Shown: positions 47,372 to 58,290 of the stretch, one piece after another
Layout of the letters: every line of letters starts with the position of its first letter
How positions within the stretch are numbered: position 1 is the first letter of the stretch
NCBI GenBank assembly: GCA_002189035.1
Contig: NEEC01000020.1
Span: forward strand, 1,736,001-1,800,000
Direction of reading: 5' to 3'
Origin: Utricularia gibba
Lineage: Eukaryota > Streptophyta > Magnoliopsida > Lamiales > Lentibulariaceae
DNA: 64,000 nucleotides
Translations under genes and position numbers: made by a program
Notes under the pieces: model-generated
Told to the model about the DNA's origin: nothing
Database searches by the model: none
Seen by the model: only the letters and a program-made list of their open reading frames with translations

Positions 47372-48670
47372 TGTTAAGTGTCATTTTCTAGTTATTATTT
47401 AGGTATAATTATGTATTAATTAAGTACTAAGTCGCCCAATTAGGAGTCTTATTATTAAGTATTTGATTTTTACTAGAAAATTCCTATTTTCCCATTTTGT
47501 ATATATTTTATGCATTTTTTCTCACACTTTGACCGAGGCATGTCAAGAGACTGTCAGGAGTGTTGCAGGAGGATTGCAGGTGGTCACACTCTGAGTTTTC
47601 GTGCCTTGTACGCGAGTTGGAATGATTGTGGGCGGAAGACTGACACTGGTCAACGCCCATGACTTACGGCATGTCAGAGTCTGCAGCAATTATTGGGCGC
47701 AAACTTGCACGCAAAGAAAGTCTATTGGCGCACACAAGACAGAAAAAATGATGGGAAGGAGACCCAAAGGAGTTAATACACGTGGGAAGTCATATAAAAA
47801 CCACTTGGAGCACTTAGTTTCGGACTTTTGAACATTTTCCCTTGTACTTAGAACTTTTGAGTTCTTCCTCCCCTCAAGGAGGAAGAACACTTAGTTTCCT
47901 TTCGTTTCTGTTTTCCATGGCCCTTTCGGGCTAAAACCTTTAGTTTCTGGGAAGTAGATGAAGTTTCCTTCCAAGTGCTGAGCAATACACTCGGTTCTTC
48001 ACTGAATTCCATTCGGATTCCGCATACTTCCACGCGTCTTGTTATAGTCTTTCTGTAACGACTCTTAGTCAAGGTTCATGAGTAGTAGGCCACTTCTCAC
48101 GGATTTTGGTGAAGATCAAGGTGAAGAGCATCAACTCCAACACTGCTGGTTCGAGGGAAGTAGCAGATTGTTTGTGGCCTAGGTACCACGACAGTGGACA
48201 GGTTGTGACCTCGGACTTGCCACTAGTCATTGGCATCAGCTGGCGCACAATTCGGTTTTGAAGGCAATCGAAGGCAATTCTCTTGTCTTCCTAATCGTCC
48301 AAGGGGGAATCACATGAGCCTATTCCCATGCCTCCTTGTCAATCAGAGTATAAGGGAGAGTAGCTATTCCTTGCTCCTATAACCAGCTATTCGGAAGAAA
48401 TCAGTGAAAATCGAGGCAAGGACGGACAAAGGAAGGAGATGGAGTCTTATTCCCAGGAACTGTGTACCGTAGTCAAGGCCCATTACTTAGGTTGTATCTT
48501 TTATTTCTGCATCTTAAAAACCCCCTTTTACAAAACCGTGACATTTTGTAGAAGTTGCTTGCAAACACTTTTCACGAAAAACAACTCCCTGAGATCAATA
48601 CTTGTACTACGCTTTCTAGTGTTTTACGTTTTAAAATTTTTAAAATTTGTTGAGGAAACGACACGCAACA
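47372..48670 (+). mobile_element. Athila 3' LTR, complete
   Basis: This is a 1299 bp LTR from TGTTAAGTGTCATTTTCTAG to ACACGCAACA, so it has TG...CA ends. The first 500 bp are repeated at 63504-64000 and the last 770 bp at 38586-39361. CATATAAAAACC (47791) is a likely TATA box. The flank after the LTR is AGTAG. A target duplication cannot be tested because the 5' LTR is truncated. Confidence 0.93.
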
Positions 48671-50079
48671 AGTAGCTCCGTGGTTTTTCCGTTTTCCGGC
48701 GGTTTCCACGTAAAAATCTTCGCTCACTCTTATTTCAATTGAACCAACCGTGAAAACACGACTTAGTGTGGCATTCACGATCGCACCTATCACCTTAAAT
48801 CAGCCTTCAACCGGATACCGATTTTACCCATAACAACTTTAATCTAAAAAAATATAAAAGAAATGAAAACATTTATATTTTTAGTATTGGGATATTTTAG
48901 TCATTTATCCAACATATTTATTTTACATTCTCATTAACTAACAGAATATTATTATTACACATTTTACATTATATAAAAAACTCATTCTCATTTTTAATTT
49001 AATTAAAAAAAATGAGAAACACAAAGGGTGTTTCAATCTTAGGACTTCATGAAGAGCAAAACAGGAATTGAGAGGCCCGATTCAGATAAAGCCACCCAAT
49101 TTATCGAAACCAGAAGGGGATTTTTTTACTTGCATGGAACACATTAAGCAAACATGATGTATAACTAAACCTGACTCTAAACCCACGTAAAATACAATCC
49201 AAACTATCCCATTATGGTGCTCCATTATCCGAAACGAAACTTCTAAAAAACTGGTTGACATACAATATTCAAATAAAATCATATTTCTTTTCTATTTGAA
49301 ACCTTGGCACAAATCTAAATTACGATTCAATCAAAGAAATGTAATCAAGAATATAAAAGAAAAAGATACTTTTTGTTTTAAAACCATTTGGACAATGGAA
49401 TGCCACTTACCTTTTGATGCCTCCAAAATCACCCAAAACATTTATACCAACTTTTAAACAACTTGAAAAGAAAAACATATACAAAGACAAAGTAATTTGA
49501 TTTTTTTGGTTAAAAGACCTATTTAAAATTAATGTAATGCAAAAATAAATCATATTAGTAATATTAGAAGTAAAAAAAATTCTTAAAATGAGAAATAATA
49601 CAAATAATAAATCTAAAACAATATTTTCAAAAATTTTTAGAATCTATTTCTAATTTTTCAAAATAACTTTAGTAAAATAGAAATAATTGTAAGTATTCTA
49701 AAAAAACTATATTAATTAAAAAGTAAAAATAAAATGAAAAAATAATCCATTGCTTATGTTTTCAAAAAGTAATTTTCATAGTATAATTTTAAAACTACTT
49801 TTAATAGAATTATTTTAACAAATGATAGTATTTTACAATAAAACTATTTCTTTAAAAAAAAGTAAAAATAAACTTCAAAAATATTATTAAATAACCAAAA
49901 CAATTAATTAAATAATAAAGTTTTTTTATCAAATTAAAATATCATATTAATATTAATGTTTAATATTTCATTATTATATATTACGTATTCAGGTAATACT
50001 GCATCCATTCTGAAAAATGATTAGTTATATCAAAGTATATTGTCTCCTACTTAAACTAATGGATCTAAAGGGATTACCT
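48671..50079. other. AT-rich intergenic, no gene
   Basis: No supported gene. 49600-49880 has alternating AAAAGTAA / TTTTACTT phrases shared loosely with 15660-15890. A 66-codon minus frame (49082-49282) is unassigned. Confidence 0.3.
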
Positions 50080-51290
50080 AGAGGTGGACGCAAGTCTGAA
50101 TCATACGAGTTCGAGTTGAGTCATATGAGTCAAAAGTGAATATATAGACTCATCGAGTCGAACCCGTCATGGGTTGACCTCTGACTCGACTCATGGACGA
50201 GTTAATGACCAATCCTATAAACAAAATTCAAGAACAAGCATGCAATTTAAGAACAATGAACCTTATTATAGAGAATAAAACACATTGTTATGAAAAACTC
50301 ATATTCTAAAAAAAATATAATTAATACAGATGAGAAAAAGTATTTAGAGTAGTTGCAAGTCAAATAATTCAATCAATTAATTTAAAATAATATGAGCACA
50401 AAAAATCAAATCTTTCAAGTTTTCTCTAATCCTTTATCTAGGCTTGAAGATTGACAGTGATTATCATTAATGGAGTTCAAAAAAATTTTTAGGAAAAAAA
50501 AGAAAAAAAAACTATCCGATACATACTTAAGCCCTTCAGCCCCTTCTTTATCATCCTCGTCAACTGTTATTAGGTTTTGTAACTTATGTTAAGTTTGCAA
50601 TCAATCCTTTTAGTGTGCACAAGCCTCCAAAGTTATTGATGCCAAATACAATCTTTTGTTACAAGAACTCTTCCAGCAACACTAAAAGTGCTCTTAGAAG
50701 CAACCATCAAAGCTGCAGGTGCAAAAATATCCTTGACAACTTGTGACAAAATAGGATAATGTGAGAATTGATTCTTCCATCAATCAAGTATATCAAAGTT
50801 GTCCCCCTATCGCCATGTAGTTAATGCATTTCATTCTACAATGCAACCTCACTCGCTCTTAGTCCCATGATAAAAGAAGGAGAATTATGCACCATAGACC
50901 AATAATTGTCTATGGTCGATGCCATGACATTGTCATTCTCAGACCCTAATTGGCCAGATTTCACAGTATTCGCATTAAGATATACAACACACATAAGTGA
51001 TCTAAAGTTGAAAGAGTAGTTTAATACATATTTTTAACACTTAAATCCACACCAATCATGTTAAGAGAATCATAAAAGTCACAATATACATTCAAGCCAT
51101 CAAGGAAGCCTAATCTTTTAACTCAAGTATCAATCATGTTGGCCACAAATAACAAAGAAGGAATAGGATCATAATATTACAAAAACTTTGGAATCATTTT
51201 TTGGATAATGGATCCAAGAAAAGGTCACAAATGGTAAAAAGCAGCAAAATAGAAGAAAAAAGCGCTTTGAAAATTCCACTAAAAATGTGC
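50080..51290 (-). pseudogene. hAT-type transposase remnant
   Basis: Near 50085 the sequence AGAGGTGGACGCAAGTC, followed by repeated GACTCGACTCATG-like subterminal motifs, resembles a hAT element end. On the minus strand around 50600-50760 the frame reads ILSQVVKDI, then APAALMVASKSTFSVAGRVL. This matches the C-terminal dimerisation domain of hAT transposases (normally a P-STVASES-FS-GRVL pattern). Further upstream (about 50950-51200) broken pieces such as VKRLGFLDGLNVYCDFYDSL are compatible with the same family. Stops are dense. I did not find the other terminal repeat. Confidence 0.6.
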
Positions 51291-51529
51291 AGAAAATGAT
51301 AGAAGTGAAACTCTTTTAAACACTAGATCTGAGATTTGAAAAGTGAAGATCAAATGGTCTGGCTTGGACCTAATAAAGGAGCACTCATTATATAATCCAT
51401 TCATCTATTCGTTTGGAAAAAAAGCCGAATAGTTTATTATGAATCGTAAATATTAGATTGGTTCATAAGTTAAGTACAACTAATGAACTTATGATTGCAC
51501 TACATACAAGAATGATTCAGGAAAAAACT
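51291..51529. other. Spacer, no gene
   Basis: AT-rich. It may contain plastid rps15-ndhH spacer close to 51530. Confidence 0.3.
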
Positions 51530-52058
51530 TATGATTGCACCAACAATGAAAGAAAAGCTCATGATAATCGATGCGAGACCTCATTACCGCTCAATGCATG
51601 GTGTTCTACTTATTGTTACTCTTCAAATAGAAGGATGAAAAAAATTGTAGAAATGGGACAATCATATAATATTTGCATTATGTAACATGTTGGGATTATT
51701 TAGGCACTATGTTCGAAGAAGCCTTAAGCGTAAATGGATGGATCCAAACAGCTAGAAAATATTCAAGCACCTAAAAAGGCTAGTTATATAAGAGCTATTA
51801 TGCTAGAGTTAAGTTGCACCACTTCACATTTGTTTTCGTAGATGCTAACAAGATGCACATGATGCATATTTATTTTCATATGGGAGGAGTGCTACTAATC
51901 TACCACGTAGATGGATTGATAAGTGTTTGGATTTTTGTGATTATTTTTTCATAGAAATAGTTGAATATCAAAAATTTATTACATAGAATCCTATTTTTTT
52001 GTCAAGCTGTAGGTATGATTGGGGTTTTTTTCGGGTCCAATGCTCCAGGCTTGCCAAA
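51530..52058 (+). pseudogene. ndhH: Plastid ndhH fragment in nuclear DNA
   Basis: From the ATG near 51531 the plus strand follows chloroplast ndhH (NAD(P)H dehydrogenase subunit H). It shows a GAGACCTCATTACCGCTCAATG segment, KIVEM, YLHYVTCWDYLGTMFEEAL and SVNG. It continues with [16 protein letters not shown], a deletion, [19 protein letters not shown] and EYQKFIT-like sequence, ending near SNAPGLPN. Several indels shift the frame and a roughly 120 bp internal deletion removes the central part. An LTR-like fragment begins directly at 52059. It is a dead plastid-derived insertion. Confidence 0.85.
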
Positions 52059-52490
52059 TTGATAATCAAAAATTTATAAATTATTGTAAAAAATTAAAAT
52101 TTCATATTGAATAAGTATATAAACCTTTGGCACATAATTTACAAGTCTAAATAACAAGTATGATGGTTTTGAAGTTGAACACAAGAAGTCAGTGCTTGTA
52201 ATGTAAATGTTCATACATTTTTGTATCAAATGTTATTTAAATTTTAATGGAAATTGACAGGAATTTAACATTAATTACAAAAATGAAAGCTTCATACAAA
52301 ATATCATAACTCTAAAAATCAACAAATACAAATGTTATTTAGTCTACTTAATTGAACATACTCTCCAACGTACCAATTAATTCCAGTCTACCTAGACCAT
52401 CCCTTTGATTTTTGGGTATTCATTTCTTTGAATTTACTAAATCATCTTACACTAAGATCTATAAGTCAGTGAAGAAATAGGTTTGAATAC
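52059..52490 (-). mobile_element. Athila-like LTR fragment, copy E
   Basis: TTGATAATCAAAAATTTATA at 52059, then GAACACAAGAAGTCAGTGCTT and TTCCAGTCTACCTAGACC, parallel the left ends of copies A and B in order. It is strongly decayed and shorter than they are. It is inserted at the end of the ndhH remnant. Confidence 0.45.
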
Positions 52491-52499
52491 TAAACTAAC

Positions 52500-52930
52500 A
52501 ACTTGTCTTGATGATTTCTGTACTCTTTGCAAATTTGAATAAGGAGAGCAGCTGCAATTCACATCTTCCAAAAAAAAAGAAAGCATGCTCTAGCAACAGT
52601 GATTCACTTGCTGAATTTATAAGGCAAATTGATGATTTCAATATTTACCATATTACTTTAAAGGAGATGTTATAATGGAGAAATGTTGTTTAGGTTTTGA
52701 ATCAATAGATGGAATCAAGGAATTCTTTATGGTGCATTGCTCTTCATTTGTTCACGAAATCAGTTCATCATGAAATGCTTTTGTTTCTCAAGTGATTCAG
52801 GTCATATCTTATGGCTGAAGGATCGTGTAGCAAGTTTTAGATCTTCTTTGGATTCAATAGTTACTTCAAAGCCAGCTCACTACTCAAGTAAAAATTCTTT
52901 TAAAAAATTGCGAGCACCACAAATGTTGCA
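52500..52930 (+). repeat. Dispersed repeat X, copy 3
   Basis: This is an inverted-orientation copy of 19200-19580: CAACAGTGATTCACTTGC, TATGGTGCATTGCTCTTCAT and ATCTTATGGCTGAAGGATCG occur in the same order. It ends in TTGCGAGCACCACAAATGTTGC, a relative of the palindromic repeat of 16.6-19.1 kb, so the two repeat types travel together. A 70-codon frame lies inside it, and I do not consider it a gene. Confidence 0.55.
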
Positions 52931-53446
52931 TTCAATAGTTACTTTTTAATAATTAAGAAGGTTTGGGTCATTATATTTATTTTCTAATTAAAAAATACCA
53001 CATTTGTTTTTTTATATAATAACACCATATTACATTTATCGAGGGTAAAGTTGAGCCATCTCAAAATATATTTTCCATTTGCAATTTAAATATGTGATTT
53101 GTCTTCGTTGTCGTCAGGTATAAAAATATAAGTCATGATAATTGAGGTAAGGTACAAGAATGATTTTCACGTTAGCAATATATAGTGGATAAATAGGATC
53201 ATTTTCTTCAGGGAACTCGTAACTTTGTTTTCTCATGTGGGAGTTATAATTAATTCTCGTGTATTTATATGGGTAGGAGAAAAATGCTCTGATTCTATAT
53301 ACTATACGGGGTTCATTTTTTCTTTTAATGAGAGTTTTGTGCATTGGTCTATACAGTCCTACTGAATTAGCATTAACCTTCGAAATATCGTCTGGTTTGG
53401 ACTTGGAAATCATATTTTATATTGCATTTTTTAATGAATTTGCATA

Positions 53447-53454
53447 TTCATGGA
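53447..53454. repeat. Left 8-bp target-site duplication
   Basis: TTCATGGA flanks the MITE on the left. The right copy is GTCATGGA at 54027-54034 (7 of 8 match). Confidence 0.7.
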
Positions 53455-54026
53455 TATGGATGTTATATCGAACGAACGAACACGAACATCTATATTTGTG
53501 TTCGTTTGTTTAACTTTATCAAACAAAATAATTGTTCATGTTCGTTTATTTAAGTTAATCGAATAAAAATTTTGTTCATGCTCATTTATTTAAAATTCAC
53601 GAATATTCATGAACAAATATAATATATTTATATTTTAATATAAAAATAAACAAATTAATATTTTAATATAAATATAAACATAATATTTTAAATATAAATT
53701 TATATTTCATATATTTTAATCGAGAAAAATAATTGAAAATCATGAAAAACCTAACTACTAACATAAAAAATAATTTTTAGTATTATATATATTTTAAAAT
53801 AATTATAGTATATTTATATATTGATTAATATAATATATTTTATATTAAAATGCATAATATTAATATGATATTATGTATTATAATCGAACATAATCAAACA
53901 TTAATCTTGTTTGTGTTCATTTAATAAATTAATTGAACATAGATTTTATTTGTGTTCGTTTATTTATTAAAGTAATCAAGTCGAATTCAATTCGAACATA
54001 AGTTGTTTGTTCGTTATGACATCCTA
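53455..54026. mobile_element. hAT-like MITE inside ndhD remnant
   Basis: This is a 572 bp non-coding element with imperfect terminal inverted repeats: TATGGATGTTATATCGAAC on the left, and on the right (read on the minus strand) TAGGATGTCATAACGAAC. Subterminal GTTCGTTT / AAACGAAC repeats are frequent. The 8 bp target duplication is the hAT signature. Removing it restores contiguous ndhD coding order. Confidence 0.8.
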
Positions 54027-54235
54027 GTCATGGAGAAACCCATTATGTATGTATCATTAATAAGTAATTATGTTTTTAGCCAGAATATTATTAAAAATTG
54101 GATGTTATGGATTAATTCGCATTAATATGAAATTATCTCCTCAAGCCTATTTTATATTTGCTCCTTGGTTGCTGATAGTAGGTATAATACAAATAATTTA
54201 TCCAGTTTTATCATCTCTCGATCTAGGATAGAAGC

Positions 54236-54783
54236 TACCCTCCCCCGGTTACACAAGCTTTTTGATTTTCGAAATTCACCGCTGTAAAAAATTATTTAAG
54301 GATTTTTTTTGTATACAATGAATCAAGATAACCTTAATATCTTATATGGGCATCTTTATCCATTTACATAAATTTATAAATCCACATCAAATTAATAATT
54401 TTTCTGAAATCCAATAAATGATTTTCTATCTTTCTTCACATTCATTTTCGATAATTATTAATAAAATAAGAAAAGTTAAATTTTACCCTATAATGAAAAG
54501 CACTATAAACTTGAAATATTATACATAACACAAATTGAATAATTAGAACTAACCAACATACAAAATATTAATTGAACATCATTCAAATATGTTTGATCAA
54601 TCTTTTATTAAACATCGATAAAATATTGCATCATATGAATTGACATTCTACTCAAATAATTTTATGTATTCAACACAATATTGAATATTTCGCATATTCA
54701 TTTTCAATATTACCTTTAGTAATAACATGACCTTCGTATTGTACCACCACCCAAGAACAAAGATGACCGAACCTGCTTCCTAC
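54236..54783. other. AT-rich spacer, no gene
   Basis: No supported feature. The part next to 54784 would be the retained intron of the dehydrogenase pseudogene. Confidence 0.3.
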
Positions 54784-55560
54784 CTTTAGTCTACGGGATA
54801 GCTCGTTTGCATGCAGAATGTTTGCTAACTTGGACTGACCATAGGCCTTCTTCTCGTCATATCTGCAAACCAGTACCTTGTAGGAAAGCAATGGCAACAC
54901 GAACAAGACCTGCTTCCATCATTAATCTTATCGAAGATAATACCACCTGGTAAGTGTAGACGTGAGCTACAGATGACACGTTTACAATTCTACCCTCAAC
55001 CCAGAACTGTTAGCGGTCTCCTTCATCTTGCCTATTAGAAGGTTGGTCAAATAGAAGTGACCTGCAGATGCAGAAACGAAGTCATGAGAGCAAAGAATGC
55101 AGTCCAGAGATGTGCGAAAAAGAATTGCTGTGCAGAAATGTGTTGCTACCGATATGATTCGTTGCGAATTGGGTCTCAATCCCATCTTCACAGAGCTGAA
55201 GAGGGCAGAACATGACCCCAGCATTGTTTCTGCAACAACTAGCACTAGTCATTCTGATGGAGTGGATGAAAAAAACGAATGAACATACATTGCCGCCTAC
55301 ATTAAGATGTTGAGGGGGAGATTAAGAGCTATGAAATTTTCTGCAAAGGTTTTGATGGAGTTGAGTGAATTCAAGTCGCGTTTGAGCACAGCAATCCGCG
55401 CATCCTTGTTATCGTTGAGAATCAGCTACTTAGCTTCATTTGCAGCTTCCATATTTCTAGCCCCGATGATGACATGAGCATTTCTTTGTGCTAAAACTCT
55501 TGCTGTTTCCAATCCTATCCCACTTGCACCGCCTAAGTTAGAAATCATTAGTCACATTCA
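54784..55560 (-). pseudogene. Short-chain dehydrogenase (TIC32-like) pseudogene
   Basis: The minus strand holds four consecutive exons of a short-chain dehydrogenase/reductase of the TIC32/retinol-dehydrogenase-like group. Exon 1 (about 55560-55313) reads [20 protein letters not shown], with the NADP-binding Gly-rich motif but Gly replacing the usual Thr, then SLNSIKTFAENFIALNLPLN. Exon 2 (55209-55153) reads NNAGVMFCPLQLCEDGIETQ and FATNHIG. Exon 3 (about 55065-54953) reads GHFYLTNLLIGKMKETANSS, a 1-nt frameshift, then GRIVNVSSVAHVYTYQ. Exon 4 (54862-54784) reads YDEKKAYGQSKLANILHANE and LSRRLK, including the catalytic YxxxK. GT-AG borders between exons are intact. A stop (TAG, 55428-55426) after ANEAK, the frameshift and the missing N- and C-terminal exons make it a pseudogene. 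Confidence 0.87.
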
Positions 55561-57170
55561 CGATTCCCCAAGAGATTCTCCCTTGAAAAATATATCAAAG
55601 AGGGACAGGGCAGAAGAAGTTGAAGATGATGACATATTTGACGCATAAAAATTTATTTTCGACACTTTTAATACATAAAATATTATAACGGAACATATTT
55701 GACCCAACAAAAAGTCAAAAAACTTCACAATGTAGTTCATTTGACCCAATAAGTTTACCGTTGGTCTGATGTACATTGTAGATTTGGTATATTCAATCTA
55801 AGAATTTAACATATTTGACCCTTATAGTTTAATAAATTGATATTATTGATCCTTGAATTTGTTAAATTTGCATATTTAACCCACAAATTGTGATAAAATA
55901 ACATAATTAACCCAATAATTTCTCAAATTGGTATAATTAACTCATAAAGTTTATCAAAATTTTTAAAAAATTAAATCATTTTTTAAATAAATGTTGGTCA
56001 ATAAATGTTTGTCTAGATGGGCACAACAGTCAATACATGTATCCATTATTTCAACCCGCTATGAGTTGAACCTGTAATTCGTAAAAATAAATTTCAATCC
56101 TTGATTGTGTGACACACGGGTTATGGTAACCCACGCCTGTGTGCCATACTTCACACGAGGTGACACACGGATGTGGGTTATGCCCATATGCCATGCTCCA
56201 CGAGGGGCATGGGTCCCATGTGGTATATTCTATGACTTTCTACACACTTGTATTTATTTTTTTCGTAGACGTAATTAGAATGATAGTAATTAGAATGCAA
56301 ATAAATTAATTTTCAAAAAATACGGAAATCATTAACATATTATGAATTCTTCGTATAATATTTGTTTAAAAATTAAAGAAACAAATAAAACGCATAAATA
56401 GTGTCAAAGACAAATAACAAAATCTACAAGTTCATACTAACAAACAAGTTCAATATCTGCATTTTTGTTTAGAGACCTATATGCTGATCACATTAAAATA
56501 AGAAAAAAATAATATCAGCAAAGTCATATTAACCTCTGGTTAAAAAATAGCTTCACACAAATCATCCCAACCATTTTAAAAATGGAGTTCACTAATCTAT
56601 AAATCATGCATAATAAAAAGATTAATAGAGATTAATAATAAAACACAATATAACACAAGGTATTAAAACACATTACTTACTTCCGAAAATTACTTGTTAT
56701 ATGAGTGAACATGCTATGCATCTAATCCAAGAAGAGAATTCACTGTTGGTATTTTTCTTCAAGATTGCACAATATGACAAGGGTGTAATGACTACTACGA
56801 GACATAGAGACAATGCAAAGTGACACATATTCCAATGGCAAATGAGGAATATATATGTATAGGAAAGCTTATTTCATGTTAATTGGCAAGAAGATGTAAC
56901 GAGTGTTGCATGGATTATGCCTCACAAACCACCTTTCAATCATTTCCAAGTCAAATGTTTTCTCCATAGCATGTTGCATCCATGGTTTGTGGGTCAATGC
57001 AACAGTCATTAGATGACCCAATGGTTGTAATGCCATGATTTTCCTTTAGATAATTTATACTCGTTAGATTCATATCTATTGACTTACTCAATGATGTCAT
57101 CCATTATATTGTCCATCAACTCACCATACAACTGTAGATGAGGAGCCTTACAACTTCATTTATTTTTTTA
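55561..57170. other. MULE 3' flank region, mostly unassigned
   Basis: Repeated TTGACCC / TTAACCC phrases at 55700-55930 and a GC-richer stretch with internal inverted segments (56100-56225, ACACGGGTTATGGTAACCC) lie here. A minus-strand stretch at about 56880-57010 (MEKTFDLEMIERWFVRHNP) looks protein-like and may be a further ORF carried by the MULE, but I cannot name it. Confidence 0.35.
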
Positions 57171-57849
57171 AATCGGTTAAATTTCGGAAGCATCCGAGTT
57201 GCTGCTAACTTCCACCCACACATTCATGCAACTATTGAAGATAACTTTTTTGTTGTTAGTTTGACTATATGAAATGTTGTACACCACACTTATCGTGACT
57301 ATCTTCAAAGGTATTTCTTGATATGGTTTAGCATTTTCTTTCTTCACTTCCATAGGGCTTTGGTAAGAAGTCTCACCAACTTCCTCATTACCCATCAAAC
57401 TACAATAATCAGCATGGCTCCGGTAGCATGGGTGTTACAGCCTCTTCCATTCGTTGAGCTCTATCCTCATTTAATTCACTTTCTTTGCAGTCTTTTTTCT
57501 TGTAGCCTTTCTTGCCATATGTGGAACATGATAATTACATTCAATCGACTATAAATCCAAAACCAATCCATACAAAAAAGAGTGTGATGGACAAAACCTA
57601 TAGGATTTGCTCTTTTGTGAAGTAGATGGCTGATTGGGTTTCCTATGCTTCTATTTACGAGGAAGTAGTGGTAAGTCAGCCATAGAAGGCCATTCTTCAG
57701 CTCCCGTAATCTTGCACACATCACTGTCATACATTCTTTGATAGGCCATACGTGTATATCTAGAGTCCGTGTATTCAACTAAAGTATGGCTCTCGAAAAG
57801 GATAGCAACGGCCACATGTTTGTAAGGTATACCTAAACATACAATAGAC

Positions 57850-58290
57850 AAAAATACAAAACACATAATAGAATACAAAATATTCATACTCAAAAATACT
57901 ATACATATAATATCAATTCTTATAATAAAACTAACAATAAAATAAAAAATATTCATATTAAAATATACTACACATATAACATCAATTCTCATAATAAAAC
58001 TAACAATAGAATACAAAATATTCATATTAAAAAATACTATACCTTAACATCACTTTTTATAATAAAACTAACAATAGAATACAAAATATTCATATTAAAA
58101 AATACTATACATTAACATCAATTCTTATAATAAAACTAACAATAGAATACAAAATATTCATATTCAAAAATATTACACATATAACATCCATTCTTATAAT
58201 AAAACTAACAATAGAATATAAAATATTTATATTCAAAATACTACACATATAACATTAATTCTTATAATAAAACAATAGAAATAAAAAATA
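57850..58290. repeat. 68-69 bp minisatellite in MULE intron
   Basis: About six head-to-tail copies of a unit containing AACTAACAATAGAATACAAA and ATATTCATATTAAAAAATAC. The CTAAC anchor recurs at 57931, 58000, 58068, 58136 and 58205, so the period alternates between 68 and 69 bp. Copies are about 90% alike by eye. The array sits between the two halves of the SWIM finger. Confidence 0.9.

Larger units (their letters stand above)
53150..54235 (+). pseudogene. ndhD: Plastid ndhD fragment, split by a MITE
   Basis: Chloroplast NAD(P)H dehydrogenase subunit 4 reads in order on the plus strand: RMIFTLAIYSG-stop-IGSFSSGNS, MWEL, a damaged GGKKRLYS region, CIGLYSPTELALTFEIS (53340), LEIIFYIAFF and NEFAYSW up to 53454. 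After the element at 53455-54026 it continues with [27 protein letters not shown] (54085), [20 protein letters not shown] and [10 protein letters not shown]. The YGLIRINM motif separates it from mitochondrial nad4. It is frameshifted and truncated at both ends. Together with ndhH at 51.5 kb on the same strand it keeps plastid operon direction, with ndhA to psaC missing between them. Confidence 0.88.

Noticed and set aside
54085-54235. Mitochondrial nad4 as the source of this fragment
   Set aside because: The motif YGLIRINM and the upstream LEIIFYI segment fit plastid ndhD much better than nad4.
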